Source: Gonatopus flavifemur (Eukaryota > Arthropoda > Insecta > Hymenoptera > Dryinidae). From it: a DNA stretch of 64,000 bases. A program made the translations under genes and the position numbers. Within the stretch, counting starts at the first letter, position 1, and every line of letters begins with the position of its first letter. Positions 51,950-63,700 of this stretch are shown here, one piece after another. The notes under the pieces were generated by a model. It saw only the letters and a list, made by a program, of their open reading frames with translations. It was not told where the DNA came from and searched no databases. Location of the stretch: positions 18,432,001 to 18,496,000 of the forward strand of contig JAFFJZ010000002.1 of assembly GCA_018340375.1 (NCBI GenBank). Reading direction: 5' to 3'.

Positions 51950-52207
51950 TGTATGGCTCTACTGCAGAAACATCCTACGTGGAAAGAAAAAGTGAATCCC
52001 ATGCTTTCTACAAAGCACATAGACTGGTCATTCTTATCGTTATCTCACGAAGAAAATGCAGCTTATGTAACGATCATTCTCAATCGGCTGAAAAGTATAT
52101 TAGATTACAGTAAGGTAGATCGTCCCCAAATCCAAACGCCCATCGTTCTTCTGAAACCACTCATACCTTCATCTAGTCTCACCGAAGAGGATTATAATCT
52201 GAAACAT
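51950..52207 (+). CDS. FASN: FASN-B exon 17: TE helical region
   Basis: Starts at TGT after attgcag, placed so that the Trp of HPTWKEK aligns with FASN-A NWNEK. It continues to PIVLLKP and EEDYNLKH. 86 codons. The first few residues are the least certain part of the FASN-B model. Confidence 0.8.
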
Positions 52208-52270
52208 GTAAGATTATAAATAATTTCACCCGATTATTGATAACCATTACATTCTTATGAAATATTTCAG

Positions 52271-52429
52271 ATAACACAAGGTGAAGTCAAAGTGCACTAC
52301 GTCGAAGGGAATCATTCCACGATGCTGAATGATCCCCTCATCGCAGCTATTCTCAATGGTGAATCTATAGAACATATAAAGTTATCGACATCGAACGAAT
52401 GTGAACAAAAACAAGTCTCAAGAGAATGA
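52271..52429 (+). CDS. FASN: FASN-B exon 18: end of TE, stop
   Basis: VKVHYVEGNHSTMLNDP carries the TE histidine. The tail is shorter than in FASN-A and ends at TGA 52427-52429. Confidence 0.92.
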   Translation: MTQGEVKVHYVEGNHSTMLNDPLIAAILNGESIEHIKLSTSNECEQKQVSRE

Positions 52430-52503
52430 ACTTAATTTGTTATTTCATTAAACGGCATCATCATATTTCCAAAATTTCCATTATGATTTCATAAAATATG
52501 CTC

Positions 52504-52509
52504 AATAAA
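52504..52509 (+). terminator. Possible FASN-B polyadenylation signal
   Basis: AATAAA 75 bases after the FASN-B stop. A second AATAAA follows near 52552 and a third near 52743. Confidence 0.4.
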
Positions 52510-53707
52510 TTCCTTTTACGTAAGAATCCTGGCAAATCATGCATCCACAGAAAATAAACACACAATTAAAAATGTGCAGCTGCTCGATGGATAGAAATAT
52601 TTGAATAAACGTGTGAGTATCACATACTTGTGGTACAAACATCATTGAAATATTTTATTCATTCTCCCCATAATTACACATAAACATCTATACTGAATCG
52701 ATGTATTTCTACTGATATATGATCGACATTTCAACAACATAAATAAAATGATTAATGCCCATACAAAAATACATCTTTTAGATATCTAAAATAATTCTCA
52801 CGCGAATTTGTAATATTCTCATTCCCACTACACGGAAAAAAAAGATATTATATGAATTACCAATGCCGGTTTATAAACTGCCAATTAAATTTTCTGATTC
52901 CTTTGATTAGAAAAAAAATAAAGTCCATAAGTGTCCTTGTATATTTGATAGGTTTGTAGAGTTGCGGGAACAGTCGATGTTCAGTAAATATTGTTTCGTC
53001 ACGGATAACTTTGATGTCAGTAGATTTAATAAAACAAGCAGTTCTGAATTCTATAGTATTTCTTACTACTCAGCTCATGTAGAGTGAATACATGTTCAAT
53101 GTAAGTTTCACTTGAATATCGAATCATTTCAAAACATATAATTAGTTGTATATTTATATTCTACATTGTAGTAAAGAGTACTTCATATTCATGTAAACAC
53201 TACCGATTATTTGTTTCATATCCACGAATTGAAATAGAACATTACGTTCATTTCCCGATTAACTGAATCTTGAAAATTGTTGATGGCGTGAAGATCATGA
53301 ACTGGATCGGTAGTTAATTATCAGTTGAATTCCCCTTGAAAATACAGGAGCACTTGGATATTTGATTTATCACTAAAATGGAATAGTGAAAATAGTGATA
53401 GGAAGTTTAGAATATATGAGAACCAAAATATTAAAAACCACTCACTTATGAAAAAAATGAAAATTCTATAATCCATTTCACTAGATTCATTAAACTTTTC
53501 CATTTTTAAACACAGTCAACTTATTTGTATATGTAATAACACTTTATTCGAAATATCACTTTGACTCTGAAAATACACACCACCCACACAACATTTCAGT
53601 TTTAAAAAATATCTCAAACTAAGTTTAAGAAGTCTTCTACAACATTGAAAGATCTTCTAAGAAAACAGTTCTTAGTTCTAAAAGATTTCTATAAGATGTC
53701 TAAAAGG

Positions 53708-53883
53708 TCCCATACAGCAAGAACTTTGCTTTGTGTAAAAGATTTCTTATGCAACAGTTTTAACTGTCTTTAGGATGTCTTAGTTTAAGAAATCTTGAAG
53801 ACCCGGAAAACTGTTGCATAAAAAATCCTATAGACATCTAAAAGAAATCTTTTAGACAAAGCAAAATTTTTGCTTGTATGGGA
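53708..53883. repeat. Foldback with TCCCATACA ends
   Basis: TCCCATACAGCAAGAACTTTGC pairs with GCAAAATTTTTGCTTGTATGGGA, and inner TTATGCAACAGTTTT with AAAACTGTTGCATAA. Confidence 0.7.
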
Positions 53884-54118
53884 TATAATCTCCGAAAAAA
53901 AAGTTCTAGATTTTCTAAAACATATCTTGTCATATAAAAGATGTCTTTTAGAAGTAAGAACTGTTTTAGACATCTTAAGAATATCTTTTCATGTTGCATA
54001 AGATTTCTTCAATTTTTTTGAACAGTTCCTCAAGATATCTTGAAGACCGAAAGTGACGTGTGGGCACTGTCATATTTCACTATATCATATAGGTAATTAT
54101 GAGCACTGACATCAAATT

Positions 54119-54185
54119 GTCCATATGGCTCAGGTCAATAAAGCGTAGGTACGTCATGAAATGCTCGAGTTCGAATCCCACAACC
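54119..54185 (+). repeat. tRNA-like head of a possible SINE
   Basis: TGGCTCAGGTC (54126-54136) fits the RNA polymerase III A box and GAGTTCGAATCCC (54167-54179) the B box, ~30 bases apart as in a tRNA. The 7-base acceptor ends do not pair, so it is not a functional tRNA. A purine-rich GGAAGGAGAAG tract follows. Confidence 0.45.
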
Positions 54186-54699
54186 TCAAGGATCCGAAGT
54201 CGAGTAGAATACATAGGAGTGAAAGAGTGAATAGAAAAAAAGAAGGGAGGAAGGAGAAGAAAAAGAGGGGAGAATTTATTTTTGTGAACGAATTCAAGAT
54301 TGTTCTCAGATATTTTGATGAATTTTTCAAGACATCTTTAAAATGTCTAAAAAACGTCTGAAAGATATCTACAAGACATTTTTAAGATTCGATCAAATAC
54401 GTCTAAAACATATCTTCCGCAAAATATCTCTTTAAGATATCTTCAACACGGAGAGAAATATATTTGAATTCAAACCATCACAGCTGACAATTGATTAAGA
54501 GTTATGTTATAAGTTATTGTCTGACTTCTCCGAATAGTTCTAGTTTACGAATAAAACGGTAATCTTTCCAAATAAATTCCTCTCCGTGAACTTGTCGAAA
54601 TCTGTCGTGTGAGACATCTTTTGAATTTCTAAAAGACATCTTCTGAGATATCTTTTAGATATCTAAAAGATGTCTTTTTCCTTAATTGGGCACTTTCAA

Positions 54700-55406
54700 A
54701 TATATGTGTCACAATATATCACTTCTTCAATAGCCATTGATAACAATGTATCAAAATGGTTATATCAATGAATTTCCTAATAAATCTTTTGCAATGTCTT
54801 CTCATTTTTCATTCATTTTGAATGTGACTTTATGTTGAATACATTATTATAATGTTTGTGAGCAATTGTTCAATATTCTTGAATATAATGAAAACAAAGT
54901 GAATTACAAATTTACTTTATGACTGTGTTCCGTTTTGAACAAGAAAATCATGAATATTCCTAAATTCTGACGAAGAATGTGAAATTTAACATAATCCGAT
55001 TTATTTTGCATTCTTAGAAACGTATTACGTCGACCGATGATTGTTCTTTTTCACATAGGTTATTGAAATTTTTTGAATCAAGTTATCTTCGTACAAAATG
55101 TTTTCATAACACATCATTATGTCCAAGAATTTTTATTTGTGGTAATAATTGCTGCTTTGAAAGGTGGATTTGCAGTTGTAAAGGGTACTGTATGTTCTTA
55201 TAGGACTTCCCTCTCTGTGAGAGAAGAGAGTTCAGAATAACATTAAAGTAAAATGATTACCCTCTCATACCTGTCGAAAAATCATTGTCAGATCACAAAG
55301 AAGCTAAAAGACTTGTATGTTTCGTTAATGTGAATCCTTGAGATGCAAACTTTACAGTCACGCTACAAATTCGCTCCTGTTTGCTGTTTTAAAACATCAT
55401 TTAAAA
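54700..55406. repeat. ~700-base dispersed repeat, copy 2
   Basis: Same orientation as 37241-37930 and collinear with it. Lies ~2.3 kb past the FASN-B stop. No coding potential seen. Confidence 0.75.
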
Positions 55407-56762
55407 CTCCCGATTTCTTTTTAGTGAATGCAGATATTTTGTCAATTTAATTCTTTTGAACGGACTTTGTTCATTCCATAACATCTCATCAGAATTATGT
55501 ACACCATTCGGAAAAGCGATCTCAAAAACCATAAGATATGGACTCTCCGATCCTAGTCCACCATTTTTTTTTTCAAATGGTATGAAATTGAAATCAAGAT
55601 GAGATTTTAGCACATTTTCTCGTTGGAGGATTAAAATCATGCATATGTTGCTTAACGAGCGAGTAGGCTTTCACAAATTTTTTCGGGTCAAACTATACGT
55701 AAAAGTACGTACATCGATCCAAAATATCTGTTTGTACAGCATTTCTTGAGATGCTAAAGGAGTGCTGTACAGAGAGATATTTTGAATTGAGGCGCGCATT
55801 TTTTTGTAGTTTGCCCTGTAAAAATTATACCACTCGTACCACGTTGAGTTTGAACGGTTCATTGTAACGATTCATTGCTCGAAAAACACAATATTCAGCT
55901 GTTAGAGACCAAAAATCTTGCATCCATTCTTTGAACGATGTTTCCAGCTCCGAAGAGTTAATTTGAAGTGAAAAATAACGATCTTTCATCAGATTCTGTG
56001 AGTTTAAAATGTTGGTTCGTTTCTATAAACAATTCAAACTCCAAGAACATATCGTACATAAACCATATATGTCGAAAACCATTTAGAAAATCCTTCATAA
56101 ACCATACATAATTCATATATTGTCTATATCCTGAAGGGGCCATGGAGCTTCAACAAACGTTCAGATTGTATCTGAAAAGATCGGGCCGAAGGTTCATAAA
56201 CGCTAACTTTTAGATTCCAAAACGTTACAAAAAGGTTCTACGAACGTTGGAATGTCCATCTCGAAATACTTCCAGGAGGCATAGAAGGAACGTTCATTGA
56301 AGGTTCATCGAAGGTTTGATGAAGCTTCATAAAGATACCCTAGCGTGTATCCATTTTGGCCCCACTTTGGCCCAGTCTTGGCCCCATGTTGCCAGGATGG
56401 GGCCCATGCTAGCCCAGTGTGGGCCCCATTGTACATACATGCTAGAGGGTATCTATATTTATATTAATTTTCATCAATTCATATGAATAATCAATAATCA
56501 ATAAACGTAAATTTTTATGGGTTAATATAAGTATAGATATTTTTGTGAAGCTTCATCAAATCTTCGACAAACGTCCCATCTATGTTTCCTGAAAGTATTT
56601 CGAGGCGGACATTTCAATTTCCGTAGAACCTTCGTCAAACGTTTGTGGATCATGAACTTTCGGCCCTTAACACTTGTAATACCCTTTTATACGTATGATT
56701 AAATATTCACCCATGGATTATATATAGGTCATGTATGTATGTGGGTCACATATGGAACAAAT

Positions 56763-56998
56763 GATACGCTAAGAGCAAAAATGACACTCTGATTGTTGTT
56801 AAGGAAAAACAGGACAGGGACTGACTGGGTTCCGAGCAAAAGCGATACACCTATAATTCGGAACCAAAGAGCAACCACAGAAATCTTCGGGCAAAAATGA
56901 AACATAGAAAAATTTGAGCAAAAACGAACCAGCGCATAAATACAGAATTGGGTTGTGCTTGACAACAATCTGAGTGTCACTTTTGCTTTTAGCGTATC
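56763..56998. mobile_element. GATACGCTAAGAGCAAAA foldback, copy 2
   Basis: 236 bases with ends GATACGCTAAGAGCAAAA / TTTTGCTTTTAGCGTATC. The arms carry TTGTTGTxAAG and the insert is ~90 bases longer than copy 1. It lies ~315 bases upstream of the FASN-C TATA. Confidence 0.8.
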
Positions 56999-57312
56999 AA
57001 ATATATAGACCTATTATGATTTATATATAATCATATTTAAAACATTTTCGCTGGGTTTGCAAATTCTGCCTAGCGTTCCCCGTTGGGTGACCTCGAAACG
57101 ACTTTTCGTTAGTAAAATCCTCTATGAAAAAAAGATGTATCGTCGAAAACATGTGTATCAACAAACATTGCCACAAGCGGGCGATTAAAAGGTCAAATTC
57201 AAATTGAATTATAATAGGAATAAATTAGAAGAAATTGGACATCGGAACAATTAAATATATTCCCTAAAGTCTTCTTTTTGAACATGCGTGACGAAAAACA
57301 GATATACATAAT

Positions 57313-57377
57313 TATAAGGAATCGTGTTTCGTTATTCCCTCCACGAGTCGTTCTTCAGATTTGTTTGTCGGCAAGTG
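57313..57377 (+). promoter_or_regulatory. Candidate FASN-C core promoter
   Basis: TATAAG at 57313-57318, AGTCG 33 bases downstream at 57346, GTCGG at about +22 and CAAGTG at about +27. It matches the FASN-A block in order and spacing. The ATG lies 208 bases after the proposed start (216 in FASN-A). Confidence 0.5.
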
Positions 57378-57553
57378 CCTCATTACAGCTTTCAACTAAT
57401 CGCAGTTTAGAGGAACGAGAGTTCATGTATAGTGTGTGATCATATATGGGAAGCGACATTTGAGATAACCGAATAGTGAAGATAGAATAGAAAACACTTC
57501 GATATTGAAGTTCATGACTACTGTTTATTGTGTTTGAAAAATAAGTGATAAAA

Positions 57554-57743
57554 ATGATCGATCTGAAGAAGGATGCGCAACCGACAAACGGTCCCAAATA
57601 TCCACTTCTTCCGCCTGAAGAAGAGTTGGTCATATCTGGGATTGCTGGAATATTTCCAGAATCCGATGATATGAGGCATTTCCAAGAAAACTTGATGAGC
57701 AAAAAAGATCTCATCACGGACGATGAGCGTCGATGGAAATCAG
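57554..57743 (+). CDS. FASN: FASN-C exon 1
   Basis: ATG 57554 is preferred over the in-frame GTG at 57545. Encodes GPKYPLLPPEEELVISGIAG, SDDMRHFQENLMSKKDL and DDERRWKS. 63 codons plus one base, two codons shorter than A and B. Donor cag|gtaatg. Confidence 0.92.
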
Positions 57744-60700
57744 GTAATGTCAAAATAATTGAGCAGTGATATACACCCCCAGCTTGACAAGAATAGAATT
57801 TTTTCAAATTTAAGTCACTGTGACCATGAATCCTTGATCATCCGTGTGTAGTTTCCGTGACTATATTGCGTTTTTCTTATGTAACTAACCCTAGAATGGG
57901 GATATGGAGTCTTTTAGGCTCCCTAACGTTTTTTTCTTTCCCAGCGGTTGAGCATCTCCTTATTAAGAATAATTTTTTAACCATAAACCCTGACGAACAA
58001 AAACCATCCATAGTGAATTCAAATCCATTAGGTTTTGAATAAGATACAGCGATTTTTAATTTTCTGTGTTTTTCACATGCCTGTTCTAGGGTTAATTCAA
58101 ATTATGTAATCGTGCATTGATAATTGTTACACTGCGGAAAAATTCCTTCTGGGGATTCAGAAAATGTGACTGCAACTTTTTTTAGCCACCTGCTTCTAGA
58201 TTTTCAGATAAATTTGACTGAATTGTTGAAACGTAAATTGGGTCGAGTTGTAAAATTCTGAACATTCAGACGAACTGTTCACAATTTATAGAATTTAACA
58301 GAATTTTCAGACATCATATATGTTACATATATATACAATTATATAAAACATATATACTCTCTAAATTTCTTGGAGCGCGACTTCACTCACAAAGAGTGAA
58401 AATACTGCAAATCCAACAAGAGTGGGATTCCACTCCTGAATAGTGAATTTTCTAGAATTGCCCTGTTGAAAGTGAATCAAAATTTGACTCTGATAGATTG
58501 AAAATTCACTTTTGTGGAGTGGAATCTCACTCTTGCTGGACTTGCAATATTTTCTCTCTTCGAGAGCGGCATTTCCACTCCAGAAAATTTAGAGAGTAGA
58601 TTATATTGAATTATACACAAATCATTATGAAAAAAATGGATAATACAAATCGTATTAAAAACATTGTTTCTTGTACGGAGAAAATTAATACTAAGCGGTG
58701 TTCTTTTTATTTAATATAAAAACAAGCATCTAGATGATACCATTTAAAATCCAGATACTACAAGTCTTTAATAATTTTCACAATATTTTATTACTCATTA
58801 TAATCTAGTTAAATATTCCTTAATGAGCAGCCCGAGTGGAAAAATTTGCAAAATTATATATAATTTTTATATAATTCAATATAATTTATATATAATTTAG
58901 ATATAATTCGATATAAATTTTATACAATTTTGAAAATTTTTCCACTCGGGAGGCATTGAAGATTACACGGAAGAAAATAAAGCTTGGAAATAAAGTAGTT
59001 TTTAGGAGAATCTAAGAATATTTCCACGTTTTTTTAATAACAATAAAATTCACTCGTATCTTTGTAGAATTGTTAAATTTTAGAAAATGAATAGTAAAAT
59101 TCCATGCTTGAGCTACAGAAAATTCATATTCTTTCAATTCTTGGCATGTACTGATAATTTTTCATCTCTCCAACCGAGTAGAAATATTTCTATATTGATT
59201 TTATATAAATGTTTATAAAATCATGTATCCCTTATATATGAACTATATTGGATTATATATAATTTGAAAAATTTCCCTACTCGGTTATGGGCAAAATTGA
59301 ACAAAAATTTGAATCGTTTGATGTTTACTCAAAAAAGTTACAAAATATTTTCAGATTCTCTTGAAAAATTCCTTCATACTCCAGCCGCATTTTTCTCTGG
59401 GGATTTTATGTTGTGGGTTCCAAGGGGCTGAAATCCGAAAAGTTCAATAAGATAAATTTAATTCTTCTTCCTCAAATCCATTCTTTTCAACTTGAAAAAT
59501 AGTGTTGAATTCAACGACGCGAATCCCTGCATTGTCAAGATATTTGGATTTTGCAAGAAATTAAAAAATTCCTATATCTCGAAAACTGAGCCCCAAAAAA
59601 TATTTTGATTAGATCAGTTTTATTAGGTAGAAGTGAATTTTTGCACGTTGGGCAGTAAATAAAGTTGAAAAAATAGAACAATTCCCATCAATTGAAATAT
59701 GAGTGCACTTGAAAATTCATCGAAGACTGTTCGATCACACCCACTAAAGTATCGTATAATGAAAATTTTAAATATAACGGAAATATATTAGAAATACCGA
59801 AGAACATATACAAACGTATTCACAATCCGTTAGAATAATCAAATTGACCTATGCGCTGAGAATCCAATATCAAAGTACAAATCACTATTCATTAATTCAT
59901 TTCCTGTTTGAAAAAGTTTTGTTTCAGCATGTGGTTATCTAATATCTTTTCTTGGTAACCTTACCTCAAATGCTTGAGTTTATATGATACAAAAAAAAAT
60001 TAAACTTGGAAGCTATATTTTCAATGGAAAGTACAATTTAAAGTAAATCGCGAAGCACTAATCACCCTGGTTTAAAAACTCTAGAGAATCCCGTTGATTA
60101 ATGAAATTCAATACAAACTTTGCTGCGGTAAATAACCATTCTTACTTGTTCATACCTGTTGAAACCCATTAGAACCGGTAAAATAATATGGTAATGAGAT
60201 TCAATAGAAATTGAATCGGTTTGAATATTCACTCATTGTTGCAAAGTTTGTATTGAGTTTCATTAATTAATGGGTTTCAATTGATTTGCTCTACCAGGGC
60301 AGTTTATCGTTTTTACTAGAGGGACGCTAATAGGAAAAACTTACTGGTTACTGTTGAGAAATGTAACCCTGTCACTAACAAGGGAACAGTCAGGAAAACT
60401 AAGCTACCTGTCCTGATTGAAAAATCCCATTCAGATCACACGTACAGAATTCCAATACAGAACGATGGATACCTGTCATATTTGAATCGGAATTCTGTAT
60501 GTTTGAACGATAACTGATAGGTGAACCCTAGCGATTCCTAAGTGACCAATTTTTTTGGTTTACTATCGGTTATTTTTGGTTTGGTAAAAGTTTGGTTAGA
60601 AAATGGTTACCCAGATGATTTTTACCATGTAATGACCTATTTGTGACCGAGAACTAACGGTTGCTTTGAACAAATCTGCCGCCAAAAAAAGTGGTCCGTT

Positions 60701-63700
60701 TTTGGAATCTGTTTGGTATTTTTGAGATAAAAATCCAGAAAATCATCACAAAATAACTGAAAAAATTACCAAATTGAGATTGGTTGAATTTTTGCTGAAA
60801 AAAATGTCCTAAACGACCAACAAGTTACCAAAACCAAGATTTTTCTCCAAAATGTAACCGAAATTTTCAGTCACGTGTCGGTTCACCCAGATCCGCTAGG
60901 GAAGGAAAGTGAACAAGATGTTTGAGACACAGAGATGCAAGATAATATTCGAATGAAAAAAAATTGTCAATAAATTACTTGGACGATTGTTTATTGTCTT
61001 CTAGCCAATTCGCAAATACCTGTCCGGAGTGGTAAGATCAACAACGTGGACAAATTTGATTCGGAATTCTTTGAGGTGCAAACCAAAGATGCTCATGTGA
61101 TGGATGCACAGGGGAGACTTTTACTAGAACGAACATTTGAAGCAATAGTTGATGCTGGGATCAATCCAACGGAATTACGAGGCAGGAATATCGGTGTTTT
61201 TATAGGAGCCTGTTACTGCGAAACTGAACAGACTTTCATTTACCAAAGAGCGCACGTAAGGATACGAAGAATTCAAATTTGCGAAATTTTGTGATCATTC
61301 ATTTTTACCTCCTTGACCTTTTATTTCCCTGTTGAAGATACCAGAAAGAATCGAAAGAAAATTCGTTATCACAGTTTGAATGGTTTTTGTCACGATACAC
61401 GGAGAAAAAGAATTGGATCACGCAACAAATCGATCAAATCTTTTTGCTAATTGTTTGAAATTTCATAACTTTTTCAGTCACATTTGTAACTGAAATTTCA
61501 TACACATGTACCTTAAATTTTCAGTTAGGTTATTGGAAATTGCTTCCATTACGTGTATTACAAATTTTTGACAGTGTAGCTGCAAATTTGCTGCTACAGC
61601 TAACTGCGTTGCTGAGGAAGCAACAAATTTTTCGCTGGACTACCAAAGTTTCAGTATTATATATAGAATAGCAAAAACATTTTGCTGGAGGAGGAAACAT
61701 TTTTGGCTGCCACAGCTAAAAAATCGATCTCGTAGCGAAAAAGATTGCTGTGATAGCAAATAGTTTGCTGTCACAGCACAAAATTTGCTACTCTAACAAA
61801 ATTAGATTCCTCGGTTGCAGTGAATTTCTTTTTCTCCGTGTCCTTTTGGACAAAAACTCCCCAAATTTTACTCCTCCCTTTTTGAAATCCATACACCAGA
61901 ATTTCAACTGCATCTTTCATTCTAGAACTTGCAAACAGACGAGTTCGAGGGAAATTTTTTTCACTCTTTGACTTGATATTCCGTTACTCGTGAACAAAAC
62001 TGGAACAATTTATTCCACAAAAACAATCGTCAGAATTGCATTTTGATCACACGGAAAGAAGTAATTAGCTTTGAGATGGACAGTAACTTTTGTAGCTTCT
62101 GGAGCTAAATTTTGGCTAATGTTGCTGAGAAATCAGCTGTTCTGTGGGTGCTAAAATATTTAGCTATAATAGCTGCACCGAGAGAAAGGGTTTATTCAAA
62201 TATTCGAGAGCTAGGAAATTTAGTAACTGTAAATAAAAATTTAGTTGTGCTAGCTAAATTTTATTTGTCACAACTATATTTTTTATTCCTATTGAACAAA
62301 TTATTTTATTCATATTTCAGACAGCTAGCCATTTATTCACCCCAACTAGAGTCTAGCTAGCGTAAATAAAAATCTAGCTCCGGCAACTAACATTTAGTTG
62401 TCCCAACTAGGGACTTTTCTCTCAGTGTGGAATTTAATCCAGCAATCCCTGACTATCACAAAATGTTTTTGCGAAACGTGTGTAATCGAGAATTATGTGT
62501 TATGAAAAAAGATCATTGGAGTCAACTGCATGTGCAATTGAATACGACAAGTTCTACAAATAATTGGCTCCATCGAATTCCATTTGCGAAAATGAATATT
62601 CAATCGGTCAAATCACTCTTGGAACTTCCCACATATAATTGCATATGCGATTAGGTTGGTTATGAACTTTTTTCAATATGTAAACACTTGACATTGTTAT
62701 GTTATTGAATTGCCGTTACGCATTCATGACTGCAAACGGAATATGTATTCGCATTATAATCATAACTCAATCTCTAGTAGCCCAAAACGTTCGTCAAATG
62801 TTGCAGAGCGTTGGAATATTCTAGGAACATTCGGAAAATATTCTACGCATATTGGTGTTACTTGAGATAGAATAAAACCATATTTCAAGAGATTTTTACA
62901 CTGCTCGAGAAAAATATAACAGACACATCCACAACTGAGAATCCTTCCGATTGCAAAAGCCCTTGGCCCCAGGGGCTAGAATTAAGAATGTTTAAAATGT
63001 ATCTTCAAGATATATTCAGTACATCTATCAAATTCCTAATAGAAATCTTTCGTAATAATTTTCACTGCACAGAAAAAATGCGGTTGAAAAATAATGAGCT
63101 GAACAAGAAGTCTATTTTTTGTTTCTCTATTCTCAAATAACTCTATCCCTAAATATCTCTATTCTTTTACATATGAGACAAAAACCATCTATTAGTTTCT
63201 TCAGCGAAGATTCGCTGTGCGGTCTTTCGCGCCTTGCAAAATTAAATCAATTTTGAGCTTCCGGAGTGGAGCCGCGTCTTGCAACCAACCGATACAAGAC
63301 GCGGCTCCATTCCGGAAGCTTAAAATGTAATTATAAATCATCTATATATAAAAGAATGGAAATTTGCGTGAATAGAGATATTCAGGATTAGTCATATTTG
63401 GAAATAGATTTATTCAAGAATGGAGAAATAAAATATAGAGTTCTTGTTTTGCCAAATGATTTGAAAATAAAATTAGCTATCCTGTGGGTGCTAAGATATT
63501 TAGCTGTAATAGGTAAAATTTAGCTGATGCAGCTAAGACTTTCTTTCGGTGCAGTCAATATCAAACGGTTCAGATGTTTGTTGAGTTTTACCAATAAGAA
63601 ATGAGAAATTATTGATCGATTCGAAATTCGAGCATGGAATTTCACTATTGATTTTCTAAAATTCACCAATTTCTCATTTCTACGAGTGTTGATTTTTTTC

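Larger units (their letters stand above)
31199..52429 (+). pseudogene. FASN: FASN-B: fatty acid synthase paralogue with three disabling lesions
   Basis: Join of 31199-31394, 34215-34465, 34546-34777, 35546-35964, 36495-36788, 39287-39488, 39939-40099, 40360-40677, 40769-41578, 42411-42812, 42910-43931, 45159-45397, 48176-48695, 48798-49628, 49818-50278, 50936-51193, 51950-52207, 52271-52429. All 36 splice edges follow GT-AG and match FASN-A phases. Coding total is 7033 bases, one more than a multiple of three, because of a +2 insertion in a (TA)5 run (41429-41438; stop TAG 41441) and a -1 loss in an A run (48877-48880; stop TAG 48918). ER also loses 58 residues net at 48651. KS Cys184, MAT Ser606, ACP, KR and TE motifs are otherwise present. 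As read, translation ends after 915 residues, early in DH. Alternatives: a truncated functional product, or base-level assembly errors for the two short indels. Confidence 0.85.
53580..54700. repeat. AAAGATxTCTTTTAGA-iterated region
   Basis: The near-palindromic words AAAGATGTCTTTTAGA, AGACATCTAAAAG and AAGATATCTT recur ~30 times in both orientations, around a non-repetitive stretch at 54060-54300. Likely several decayed foldbacks of one family. Confidence 0.6.
52430..57553. other. FASN-B to FASN-C intergenic region
   Basis: No host gene. Holds the AGATGTCTTTTAGA-iterated region (53580-54700) with inverted repeat 53708-53883, a tRNA-like SINE head (54119-54185), the ~700-base repeat copy 2, a GGCCC-iterated stretch (56350-56430), the GATACGC element 56763-56998 and the FASN-C promoter. 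Bases 52750-53570 and 55410-56330 are unremarkable. Confidence 0.8.
57744..61004 (+). other. FASN-C intron 1 (3261 bases)
   Basis: Phase 1. Elements at 58357-58596, 58831-58950, 59174-59284, 60090-60274 and 60526-60901. Bases 59290-60080 have no recognised feature. Confidence 0.85.

Noticed and set aside
54119..54185. Functional tRNA gene
   Set aside because: Acceptor stem halves do not pair and no sound anticodon arm could be drawn.
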